64,000 nucleotides of DNA, taken from positions 1 to 64,000 of the forward strand of contig JAFAZE010000003.1 in the NCBI GenBank assembly GCA_019239975.1. The letters run 5' to 3'. This document shows, in pieces, positions 32,946-40,580 of this stretch. Origin of the DNA: Streptosporangiaceae bacterium. Its GTDB lineage: Bacteria; Actinomycetota; Actinomycetes; Streptosporangiales; Streptosporangiaceae. The position numbers were made by a program, and so were the translations under genes. The notes beneath the pieces were generated by a model that saw only the letters and a list, made by a program, of their open reading frames with translations, was not told the origin of the DNA and did no database searches. Positions within the stretch are counted from its first letter, which is position 1. Each line of letters opens with the position of its first letter.

Positions 32946-34079
32946 ATGAGCAACGAGATCCGGCCCTTCCGCATCGACATCCCGCAAGCCGACCTGGATG
33001 ACCTGCACGCCCGCCTGGCCCGCACCCGCTGGCCCGCTCAGCTGCCTGGCGAGGGCTGGAGCCGCGGCGTCCCGGTGAGCTACCTGGAGGAACTGGCAGG
33101 GTACTGGGGCACCGGTTACGACTGGCGTGCCGCCGAGGCGCGACTGAACGAGTTCCCGCAGTACGTCACCGGCATCGAGGGCCAGGACGTTCACTTCCTG
33201 CATGTCCGCTCCGGCGAACCGGACGCGCTGCCGTTGATCCTCACCCATGGCTGGCCGAACTCGGTGACCGAGTTCACCGAGCTGATCGGCCCGCTCACCG
33301 ACCCGCGCGCCCACGGCGCGGACCCCGCGCAGGCCTTCCACGTGGTGGTGCCCTCGGTGCCGGGCTTCGGGTTCTCCGCGCCGCCGCGGGAGACCGGCTG
33401 GACCGCCGGGCGGGTGGCCCGGATGTGGGCCGAACTGATGCACCGCCTCGGCTATGACCGGTACGGCACCCAGGGCGGCGACCTCGGGGCATACGTGGCA
33501 CCCGAGATCGCCAAGGTCGCGCCCGGCCGCGTGGCCGGCGTGTATGTCATCAGCGGCCTGGGCTTTCCCACACAAGACGACGTCCCGGCGATGACCGAAG
33601 ATGAGCGGGCGGCCTACGCGCAGATGATGAACCAGGACTGGGCCAAAGGCGTGGATCACCACGGGCTGCTGCGCGCCGCGCCGCAGACCTTCGCCTACGG
33701 CTGGCACGACTCCCCGGCGGGCGCGCTGGCCTGGATGGTGCACAAGTTCCACGAGTTCAACCCCACCGGCAAGCCGCTGGAGCAGGTGATCAGCCGCGAC
33801 CAGATACTCACCAACGTGAGCGTGTACTGGCTCACCGGCACGTTCGGATCCTCCTCCTGGCCCATGTATGACAGCAGCCGGTCAGCCTGGCCGGAAGGGC
33901 AGAAGTCCGTGCCGACCGGCGTCTACAGCGGCCCGCCCGGGATCCGGCGGCTCGCCGAACAGCACAACACCATCGTCCACTGGCCCGAGGACAACCCCAC
34001 CGGGCACCATTTCATCGCCATGGACCAGCCCGGCCCCCTCGCCGCCGACATCCGCGCCTTCTTCGCCAAAGTGCGCTGA
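32946..34079 (+). CDS. Epoxide hydrolase (EHN-type alpha/beta-hydrolase)
   Basis: This 377-residue enzyme has the N-terminal EHN domain ([36 protein letters not shown]) characteristic of soluble/microsomal-type epoxide hydrolases, then the oxyanion motif [11 protein letters not shown], the nucleophile Asp near residue 179 in [11 protein letters not shown], and the catalytic His near 352 in [12 protein letters not shown]. It would convert epoxides to diols. ATG 32946 (MSNEIRPF) gives the usual N-terminus; an in-frame ATG at 32925 is also possible, and neither has a Shine-Dalgarno sequence. It is divergent from a WYL regulator. Confidence 0.9.
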   Translation: MSNEIRPFRIDIPQADLDDLHARLARTRWPAQLPGEGWSRGVPVSYLEELAGYWGTGYDWRAAEARLNEFPQYVTGIEGQDVHFLHVRSGEPDALPLILTHGWPNSVTEFTELIGPLTDPRAHGADPAQAFHVVVPSVPGFGFSAPPRETGWTAGRVARMWAELMHRLGYDRYGTQGGDLGAYVAPEIAKVAPGRVAGVYVISGLGFPTQDDVPAMTEDERAAYAQMMNQDWAKGVDHHGLLRAAPQTFAYGWHDSPAGALAWMVHKFHEFNPTGKPLEQVISRDQILTNVSVYWLTGTFGSSSWPMYDSSRSAWPEGQKSVPTGVYSGPPGIRRLAEQHNTIVHWPEDNPTGHHFIAMDQPGPLAADIRAFFAKVR

Positions 34080-34129
34080 CACCCCAACGGGGAGAATCGT
34101 GCCCGGGGCCGGGCCGCCTCTGGGCCGGG

Positions 34130-34584
34130 CTAGAGCCAGCCGTTTCGGCGGGCGGTCTCGGCGGCTTCGATGCGGTTGCGGGCGTTGGTCTTGCCGATGG
34201 CGGAGGAAAGGTAGTTCCGCACGGTGCTCTCCGACAGGAACAGCCGTGCGGCGATGCCGGCGACGGTCGTGCCGCCGTCGGCTGCCCGCAAGACGTCCCG
34301 TTCCCGGTCGGTGAGCGGGTTCGGTCCGGCGGACAGCGCCGCGGCGGCCAGGGCGGGGTCCATGACCCGCCGCCCGGCGAGCACCTTGCGGATGGCGTCG
34401 GCCAGTTCCTCGACCGGGCCGTCCTTGATCAGGAACCCGCTGGCCCGGATTCCATTGCCCGGCGAAGGTAGCCGGGCCGGCCGAAGGTAGTCAGCATGAG
34501 CACCTTGCAGCCGGGAAGCCGCGCCCGCAGGCGGGGTGCTGCCTTCCGCGTGGCCGGCGGGGCGCTGAGCGGTGTCGTTGTCAT
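34130..34584 (-). pseudogene. NarL-type response regulator, receiver truncated and frameshifted
   Basis: The C-terminal LuxR domain is intact (NPLTDRERDVLRAADGGTTV, SESTVRNYLSSAIGKTNARN). Upstream, another frame carries the end of a receiver domain (PGCKVLMLTTFGRPGYLRRA, MESG), and joining the two needs a one-base insertion near 34445. The first 70 or so residues of the receiver, with the phospho-acceptor Asp, are missing and replaced by unrelated sequence starting at ATG 34584. It closely resembles the intact regulator at 50464, so it may be a decayed paralogue. No histidine kinase remains beside it. Confidence 0.8.
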
Positions 34585-34800
34585 GCCTCTAGCCTGGCCA
34601 GCGGCACCCCTCTCCTTGTAGAGTGATCTATCCGGCCTTCCCCGGTACAAATGTCACTGGCCGCCGCGGCAGCCAGCCGCTGACGTTCAGCGCGGGGGCG
34701 GTGGTTCCCGCGTTCTTCCAGGGTCAATTGACGCGCATCCCCGTCCGCGCGAGCGCCGAAATGTCAGCGGAGATCGGTAGGTTAGACCTGAAGACTGCCG

Positions 34801-35691
34801 ATGGGAACCCTCTTGGTCACCTACGAGTATGAAGATGCGGGCGGCGTCGCCACGGAGCGGCGCCGGGAGGAATTGGGCAAGTTTCTGAAGGCGCGGCGGG
34901 CGAGGCTGTCGCCGGAGGACTTCGGGATGCCGCCGGGGCCGCGCCGCCGGACGCCGGGGCTGCGCCGCGAGGAGGTGGCGCTGCTCGCCGGGGTCGGCGT
35001 CACCTGGTACACGTGGCTGGAACAGGGGCGGCGGATCAATGCGAGCACGCAGGTGCTCGACGCCGTGGCGCGCACGCTCCGGCTCGATACCGCCGAACGC
35101 TGGCACCTGTACCGGCTGGCCGAGGCGATGCCGATGCGAAACGCGTCCGTCCAGGACACCGTGCCGGACGCGGTCCGGGAGATCGTGCACTCGCTCGACC
35201 CGCTGCCCGCCAGCCTGACAAACGCGCGCTTCGACATCCTAGAGCGCAACGATGCCTCCCGGGACCTGTTCCGGTACTGGCATTCGCTGCCGTGCGTCCA
35301 CATGAACAGCCTGTGGTGCTGCGTCACGGAGCCGACCGCCCGCGCCCAGTTTCCGGAGTACGACCGGGAGGTCCCCTATCTCGTGGCGCGGCTGCGCGCA
35401 GCCTACGGCAGGCACGTCGGCGACCCTGCCTGGGAGGAGGACATCCGCCGCCTGTGCAGCCTCAGCCAGGAGTTCGCCGAGCTGTGGGCAAGGCACGAGG
35501 TGGCCGCGGTGGAGCCGCGCACGCGCACGATCGTGCACCCTGACGCCGGGGTGCTGACCTTCACGGTCAATGAGCTTGAGATCCCGGTCATGCCGGAGGC
35601 GCGCCTCATGGTGTACACGCCGCATGACGACGACACCCGGCGACGCCTGGCGCTGACCCGGCAGGCAGCCCCTCCCGGGCAAGCCATCTAG
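34801..35691 (+). CDS. XRE-family regulator with MmyB-like ligand domain
   Basis: This 296-residue protein has an N-terminal helix-turn-helix (LGKFLKARRARLSPEDFGMP, RTPGLRREEVALLAGVGVTW, YTWLEQGR) and a C-terminal MmyB-type domain (SLTNARFDILERNDASRDLF, then NSLWCCVTEPTARAQFPEYD and FAELWARHEVAAVEPRTRTI). MmyB-like domains bind fatty acids or similar ligands, and such regulators often control neighbouring oxidoreductases. The start follows GTAGGTTAGACCTGA by 8-10 bases with no Shine-Dalgarno sequence, so the transcript may be almost leaderless. It is convergent with the next gene, the two overlapping by 4 bases. Confidence 0.85.
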   Translation: MGTLLVTYEYEDAGGVATERRREELGKFLKARRARLSPEDFGMPPGPRRRTPGLRREEVALLAGVGVTWYTWLEQGRRINASTQVLDAVARTLRLDTAERWHLYRLAEAMPMRNASVQDTVPDAVREIVHSLDPLPASLTNARFDILERNDASRDLFRYWHSLPCVHMNSLWCCVTEPTARAQFPEYDREVPYLVARLRAAYGRHVGDPAWEEDIRRLCSLSQEFAELWARHEVAAVEPRTRTIVHPDAGVLTFTVNELEIPVMPEARLMVYTPHDDDTRRRLALTRQAAPPGQAI

Positions 35692-36482
35692 CGCGTATCG
35701 GGCCGCTTGTCCTCGATCCGGAAGCCGCTGTCGAGCCCCGCGGCGGCCGGTGCGTAGGGCCGCACGGGATAGGACGGGCGCGGCCCGGTCTCCCGGGCGC
35801 CGCGCGGCCCCGGGCCGCCCTGGGCCGCGGCGCGAGGCAGCGGTCCGCTGACGCGCCGCTCGGGTCCGCCGATGCGCGGCTGGGGACCGCTGAGGCGACG
35901 CTGCGGGCCGCTCAGCGGGGAGACGCTGCGGGAACGAGGCACGGCCGGGGAGCCGGCGGGGCCTGGCTGGCGCTCGGCCACAGACGGCGACGGCGCGCGC
36001 ATGGCCCGCGCGGGAGCCATGCCGATGAGCGCCAGCGCGGCGATGTAGCACACCAGCGCCGCCGCGGTCAGGATCGCCATCCACAGGGACGCGCTGTTCT
36101 GGCCGTTCCGCACGAACACCTCACCGGCCGCGTACGCGCCCAGGATGGATCCAAGACCGGCGGCCGCCAGGGCGACCATCACGAAGTCCCGTATGGCGCC
36201 GGCCCTGACCAGGAGAACGCTCGCGCCGCAGATCAGCACTATGCCGAGTACGGCGTGGACCGAAAGGGCGAACGGAGCGGTCCTGACCTCCTGCACGAAC
36301 CCGGCATTCTGATCGGACGCCGGAACGGGGACGTAAAGGTTCAGGATCATCCCAAGGCCGAACTGGAGGACGAGTGCGGCCAGCACCGTAAGGCAGATCC
36401 GGCGCAGGCCCGCCCGGCCGGCCATGCGGGCATGACCGCCCGGCATGATGGGAACAAGAAGCTTGCGTGCCGCCTCGGACAC
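35688..36482 (-). CDS. Hypothetical membrane protein, four TMs and Pro/Arg tail
   Basis: This 264-residue protein has four TM helices (ICLTVLAALVLQFGLGMILN, SVHAVLGIVLICGASVLLVR, FVMVALAAAGLGSILGAYAA, MAILTAAALVCYIAALALIG), then a cytoplasmic low-complexity tail of about 105 residues rich in Pro, Arg, Ser and Gly, with SGPQRRLSGPQPRIGGPERR-type repeats. GTG 36482 is chosen because GGAAGG lies close upstream; the open frame continues to 37325 only by chance. No family is recognised. The 4-TM part could be of the DUF6220 type, but I am not sure. Confidence 0.6.
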   Translation of the reverse strand: MSEAARKLLVPIMPGGHARMAGRAGLRRICLTVLAALVLQFGLGMILNLYVPVPASDQNAGFVQEVRTAPFALSVHAVLGIVLICGASVLLVRAGAIRDFVMVALAAAGLGSILGAYAAGEVFVRNGQNSASLWMAILTAAALVCYIAALALIGMAPARAMRAPSPSVAERQPGPAGSPAVPRSRSVSPLSGPQRRLSGPQPRIGGPERRVSGPLPRAAAQGGPGPRGARETGPRPSYPVRPYAPAAAGLDSGFRIEDKRPDTR

Positions 36483-36826
36483 CGCCACCTTCCTTCTCCC
36501 GCTCCTACCCCTATTGACGGCCCCCTGGGGCGTGTGGTTCAGATGTGCCATGAATTCTTGGCCCGGGCTCAGCATCTGACATTTCCCACCGTAGACAAAC
36601 ACAAAGCGCCGACGGGTTCGCCTCCGTGGTGCGCTCTCCTCGCTACCGCCCGGAATGAGCCGCGCGCCAAGCGGCACGCTGGAAATCTGAGCCGCCCAGA
36701 ACCGGCACGATGGAGCATCGAGCCGGCTGGCTCCATGGCGGGCCGGCTGGCTCCATGGCGGGCCGGCTGGCTCTGATGGCGGGCCGGTCGGCCCTGACGG
36801 CGAGCCGGTATCGCTTCCCGCCCCGG
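36483..36826. other. Intergenic stretch containing a 20-bp tandem repeat
   Basis: No gene is recognised in these 344 bases. The notable content is the repeat block at 36725-36785. The rest is the upstream region of the membrane protein gene and the downstream region of the copper-chaperone-like gene, both on the minus strand. Confidence 0.5.
36725..36785. repeat. 20-bp tandem repeat, three copies
   Basis: GGCTGGCTCCATGGCGGGCC occurs exactly twice (36725-36744 and 36745-36764) and a third time with one extra base and a substitution (36765-36785). Each unit contains CCATGG and can partly self-pair. It lies between two minus-strand genes. Confidence 0.9.
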
Positions 36827-37336
36827 TCAGTTGAGGAAGTAGCTGCCGCCGCCGGACTCGGGGTTGGTGACCACGGCGAGGATGGTTATCGTGCCCGCCC
36901 GGGCGAACGTCAGCCGCAGCATGATGGCCTTGCCGTCGTGCATCGGCCCGGCGCCGGTGATCAGCAGGTGAAAGCTGTCCGGGATCAGCTGGACGGTCGA
37001 GTGCGCGGGAATCGGGATGTCCGGCACCGTGTGCATGCCGAGCTGCTGGACCCCCTCCCGCGCCGGGGCGCGGAACACCACCGTGCCGCCCACGCTGGTG
37101 TGCACGGACACCAGCCGGTCGGCGTTCCCGTTGTTCCGGATCACCAGGTACGCGACGGTCGTGCCCGGCGTCGTGGGCTGCGGGACGTAAGCGCTGGTGG
37201 CGGCCACCGAAGAGGCGCCGTCCCTCGCCGCACACCCGCTGATCGCGGGCGCCGCCGCTACGGCGGCGCCCGCGATGACCAGTGCCGGCATCAGGGACCG
37301 GCGGGTGCCGAGGCGGAAAGGCCAAGCGCTGTGCAT
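36827..37336 (-). CDS. PCu(A)C-like lipoprotein (DUF461)
   Basis: This 169-residue secreted protein has a signal ending in a lipobox (PALVIAGAAVAAAPAISGCA, Cys35). The mature part follows the PCu(A)C copper-chaperone pattern: TVAYLVIRNNGNADRLVSVH, then VQQLGMHTVPDIPIPAHSTV and LIPDSFHLLI. The classic copper ligands are H(M)-x10-M-x21-H-x-M; here HTVPD and the FHLL site are kept, but the closing Met of HxM is replaced (HLLI), so copper binding may be weak or lost. It ends 10 bases before the substrate-binding protein gene on the same strand, so it may be the first or an accessory gene of the ABC cluster region. Confidence 0.75.
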   Translation of the reverse strand: MHSAWPFRLGTRRSLMPALVIAGAAVAAAPAISGCAARDGASSVAATSAYVPQPTTPGTTVAYLVIRNNGNADRLVSVHTSVGGTVVFRAPAREGVQQLGMHTVPDIPIPAHSTVQLIPDSFHLLITGAGPMHDGKAIMLRLTFARAGTITILAVVTNPESGGGSYFLN

Positions 37337-37346
37337 GGCCCCCAGG

Positions 37347-38432
37347 TTACTTCGTGTAGCCCTCGAGCTTGTTCGCGGCGATGGCGTACTGGTTGGTGTA
37401 CGTCGTGGCGAGGTTGACCGGCCCGGTGACGTTGCCGATGAACTTCTCGATCGCCAGGACGGTGGCCGGGCCGCTGGGCGGCATCATCCCGTCCGGCAGG
37501 AACTGTCCCTTGTCCTGCGCCAGTTCGGCGACGTAGTCGGCCTTCGTGGTGATCCCGTTGGACACGAACGCGGGCGGCATCGCGTTGGCGATGTCCGCGG
37601 CGCTGTGGGTGTTGATCCAGTGCATGGTCGCGACCAGCGCGTCGACCACCTTCTGCACGGTGGCCTGGTGAGAGGCGACCCAGTCGGTGCGGGCCAGCAC
37701 GCCCGCGGCTGGGTAGGCGCCGCCCAGCCACTGCTGCGCGCCGCCGGTCGTGGCGATGTTGATCACAGAGGTGCCGATGCCCTGCTTCTCGACCGCGCCG
37801 ACGGTGGGCTGGGTGGTCATGCCGCAGGCGATCGAGCCGTGCTGAAGCGCGGCGATGAACGTGGGTCCGGCGCCGACGCCGACGCGGTTGTAGTCCTTGG
37901 TGGTCAGGTGGTAGCGCGCGGCCATGTACTGGGTGAGCTCATCGGTGCCCGAGCCGATGTCGGTGACGCCGAGGCTCTTGCCCTTCCACTGCGCGGGCGA
38001 GGTGATGCCGGAGCTCTTGGCGCACATCTCCCGCTCCCCGGGCGCCCCGGACAGTTGCACCACGTCGACGACGTTCTTGCCCTTGGCCTGGAAGTCGATG
38101 GCGTGCACGTACCAGGCGCCCGCCATGTCGACCTGCCCGGACACCATCGCGGTCTCGGCGCCGACGCCGCCGTTCTGCTCCGTGGACAGCTGCACGCTGA
38201 CGCCGTACTTCTTGTAGAAGCCCAGGTCCTGAGCGAGCTGGTAGGGCAGGTAGATCTGCTTGTCGATGCCGCCGACCATCAGCGTGACCGTCGGCACACC
38301 GGAGGTGGTGCTCGCCGCCTTGGACCCGCTGGAGGCCGAGCTGCCCGAACTGCTGCTACAGGCCGCCACGGCCGCCGCGAGCACCGCGGCGCCGGCCACG
38401 CCTGCGATCTTGGTGAAGGGATGTCTGGACAT
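37347..38432 (-). CDS. ABC importer substrate-binding lipoprotein, NMT1/SsuA type
   Basis: This 361-residue protein has a signal peptide with lipobox (AGAAVLAAAVAACSSSS, Cys25), a Ser-rich linker, and an NMT1/THI5-like domain: VTLMVGGIDKQIYLPYQLAQ, DLGFYKKYGVSVQL, then AMVSGQVDMAGAWYVHAIDF. The fold binds nitrate, taurine/sulfonates, thiamine precursors or similar ligands. It is the third gene of an ATPase-permease-binding protein operon on the minus strand, after the permease. The substrate cannot be told from the sequence. Confidence 0.88.
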   Translation of the reverse strand: MSRHPFTKIAGVAGAAVLAAAVAACSSSSGSSASSGSKAASTTSGVPTVTLMVGGIDKQIYLPYQLAQDLGFYKKYGVSVQLSTEQNGGVGAETAMVSGQVDMAGAWYVHAIDFQAKGKNVVDVVQLSGAPGEREMCAKSSGITSPAQWKGKSLGVTDIGSGTDELTQYMAARYHLTTKDYNRVGVGAGPTFIAALQHGSIACGMTTQPTVGAVEKQGIGTSVINIATTGGAQQWLGGAYPAAGVLARTDWVASHQATVQKVVDALVATMHWINTHSAADIANAMPPAFVSNGITTKADYVAELAQDKGQFLPDGMMPPSGPATVLAIEKFIGNVTGPVNLATTYTNQYAIAANKLEGYTK

Positions 38433-38462
38433 ATTGAGACTGCTCCTACTTATTTCGGTGAG

Positions 38463-39365
38463 TTAGACGGGCGCGACTTCGGTCTGCGACCGCGGGCGCC
38501 AGGACAGCAGGCGCCGCTCCAGCAGAGCGATCAGGCCCTCCGCGGTGAGCGCCAGGACCGCGATGATGAACATCGCGGCGAACACGCCGTTCGGGTTGAA
38601 GTTGTTCTGCGCGTTCGCGATCACGAGCCCGAGCCCCTTCTGGGCGCCGAGGAACTCGCCGACGATCGCGCCGATGATCGCCATGCCGAACGCCACGTGC
38701 AGGCTCGCGATGATCCAGGTCAGCGCCGAGGGCAGCACCACGTGGCGGATGATGGCGAGCCGCGAGGCGCCGAGCACCCGGGCGTTGGCGAGCAGGTTGC
38801 GGTCCACCTCGCGGACGCCCTGGAAGGCGTTGAAGAAGACCACGAAGAACACCAGCACGGCGGCCAGCGCCACCTTCGACGGCGTTCCCAGGCCCAGCGC
38901 GACGGTGAACAGCGCGCCCAGCACGATCCGCGGGATCGCGTTCGCGACCTTGATGTAGGGGCTCGCGACCTCGGCCAGGAAGCGGAACATCCCGAGCAGG
39001 ACGCCGGCCACGACGCCGGCCGCGACGCCGAAGATGAAGCCGAGCACGGCTTCCTTGAACGTGATCCAGATCTGCAGCCAGAGCGAGCCGTAGGTGGTGC
39101 CGTGCCGCACCCAGTCGTTGAGCTGCCTGACGATGCCGCTGGGCTGCCCCCAGAAGAACGGGTCGACGATCTTCACGCTGGTCAGAAGCTGCCAGCCGCC
39201 GATCACGATCACGAGCGTCGCGGCGCGGGCGGCCCATACCAGCACCCGGCGGCGGCGTGCCCTGCCGCGCGCGCCCGCGGCGATGGCGCCCTCGTCCGCC
39301 GCTCCCTGCCCGCCGGCCGCGTCGATCCCGGCGCCCGGCTCGCGGTTCAGCGGCACCGCGCTCAT
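38463..39365 (-). CDS. ABC importer permease, SsuC/TauC type
   Basis: This 300-residue inner-membrane protein has a long Ala/Arg-rich N-terminus, a first TM (RAATLVIVIGGWQLLTSVKI), and five more, with the BPD_transp_1 EAA loop at RVLGASRLAIIRHVVLPSAL. It is typical of permeases for nitrate/sulfonate-type importers. Its ATG overlaps the stop of the ATPase gene (ATGA), so the two are translationally coupled. The binding-protein gene follows 30 bases after its stop. Confidence 0.9.
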   Translation of the reverse strand: MSAVPLNREPGAGIDAAGGQGAADEGAIAAGARGRARRRRVLVWAARAATLVIVIGGWQLLTSVKIVDPFFWGQPSGIVRQLNDWVRHGTTYGSLWLQIWITFKEAVLGFIFGVAAGVVAGVLLGMFRFLAEVASPYIKVANAIPRIVLGALFTVALGLGTPSKVALAAVLVFFVVFFNAFQGVREVDRNLLANARVLGASRLAIIRHVVLPSALTWIIASLHVAFGMAIIGAIVGEFLGAQKGLGLVIANAQNNFNPNGVFAAMFIIAVLALTAEGLIALLERRLLSWRPRSQTEVAPV

Positions 39366-40309
39366 GACGGACCTCCCTCGGGACCCGCGGAACCCGAGGG
39401 CGGCGCGGTGCGCGCGTACGCGCGCTCGACCTCTTCGCGCAGCGCCGCCCAGATCTGGTGGTGCAGCTCGAGAAACCGCGGCTCGAAGCGGATCTCCTGC
39501 ACCGCGCCGCGCGGCCGGGGAAGGTCGATGTCGTAGACCGCCTTGACGGTGCCCGGCCCGGCGGTCATGACCACCACCCGGTCGGCGAGGGCGATCGCCT
39601 CCTCCAGGTCGTGCGTGACGAAGATGACCGACGGGCGGGTCTGGTCCCACAGGCTCAGCAGCTCGTTGGACATGATCGCCTTGGTCTGCACGTCCAGCGC
39701 CCCGAACGGCTCGTCCATCAGCAGGATCGATGGCTCGTTGATCAGCGCCGCCGCCAGGCTGACACGCTTGCGCATGCCGCCGGACAGCTGATGCGGATGG
39801 TGGTTCTCGAAACCGGCGAGCCCCACCACGCGCAGCCATTCCCTGGCATCCGCATAAGCGGTTTTCTTGGGCGTGCCGTGGAAAATCGGCCCGAGCGCCA
39901 CGTTCGCGATCACCGTTTTCCACGGCAGCAGGGCGTCGGTCTGGAACATGAAGCTGGTTCCGCTCGCGATGCCGTCGATGGGGTGCCCGCCGACGCGGAC
40001 GGTGCCCGCGCTCGGCCGGTCCAGCCCGGCCACCATGGTCAGCGTCGTGGACTTGCCGCAGCCTGTCGGCCCGACCACGGCGCAGAACTGCCCCGGCTCG
40101 ACGGTCAGGTCCACGTCCCGCAGGGCGGTGAAGGCCGTGCCGGACGGCGTCAGAAAGCGTTTGGTCACCCCGGACAGCTCGATACGGGAGCGGTACGGTT
40201 CCGGTGGCCCGGGACTATTTCCCCGTGCGGACGCGGCGCGGGAATCACCGCGGGAACGTGTGTACAATTGCATACCGAGGAAGCTAGCCAGCGGCCTCCC
40301 CGGCGTCAC
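39362..40309 (-). CDS. ABC importer ATPase, SsuB/TauB type
   Basis: This is a 315-residue (or 303-residue) nucleotide-binding protein: Walker A VVGPTGCGKSTTLTMVAGL, a Q-loop (FMFQTDALLPWKT), signature HQLSGGMRKRVSLAAALI, Walker B ILLMDEPFGALD and the H-loop IFVTHDLEEAIAL, as in SsuB/TauB. The start is unclear: GTG 40309 begins the open frame, and an ATG at 40273 (MQLYTRSRG) is also possible; neither has a clear Shine-Dalgarno. It heads the importer operon and is divergent from the CitA-like sensor kinase gene, the likely regulator. Confidence 0.88.
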   Translation of the reverse strand: MTPGRPLASFLGMQLYTRSRGDSRAASARGNSPGPPEPYRSRIELSGVTKRFLTPSGTAFTALRDVDLTVEPGQFCAVVGPTGCGKSTTLTMVAGLDRPSAGTVRVGGHPIDGIASGTSFMFQTDALLPWKTVIANVALGPIFHGTPKKTAYADAREWLRVVGLAGFENHHPHQLSGGMRKRVSLAAALINEPSILLMDEPFGALDVQTKAIMSNELLSLWDQTRPSVIFVTHDLEEAIALADRVVVMTAGPGTVKAVYDIDLPRPRGAVQEIRFEPRFLELHHQIWAALREEVERAYARTAPPSGSAGPEGGPS

Positions 40310-40580
40310 TATTACGCTCGATTACCGCGTAAAGCGCGCTGTGCGCATTCTGTGCATTCTGCTCAGCCGGAAATCAGCGTCCGGAATCGGTACTCGCTGG
40401 TCCCCCGAATGCCGCTCGTTCTGCTAGTTTTGCGCGTTCTGCTCACCGCTGCGCGTCTTCTTGGCGGCGTCGCACCGCTGTTACACTGCGGAAACACCCC
40501 GGGGGAGACAGCACGAGAGGCGGGGGAGAACGTCGTTCGGGGGGACCCATCCCCCCGGACCCCCCTTGGGGAGGGAGCCG
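40310..40580. promoter_or_regulatory. Divergent control region of the importer and CitAB-type system
   Basis: The 271 bases hold an inverted repeat TTACGC (40312-40317) / GCGTAA (40327-40332) next to the importer start, and a run of ATTCTG/GTTCTG hexamers (GCGCATTCTGTGCATTCTGC at about 40342-40361, then GTTCTG twice by 40442). Such repeats in AT-richer sequence fit binding sites of a CitB-type response regulator. The strong Shine-Dalgarno GGGAGGGAG of the kinase lies at its end. Site assignment is inference. Confidence 0.5.

Noticed and set aside
37197-39536. 779-codon plus-strand frame over the importer genes
   Set aside because: It is antisense to three clearly recognised ABC importer genes and has Gly/His/Arg-rich filler composition.
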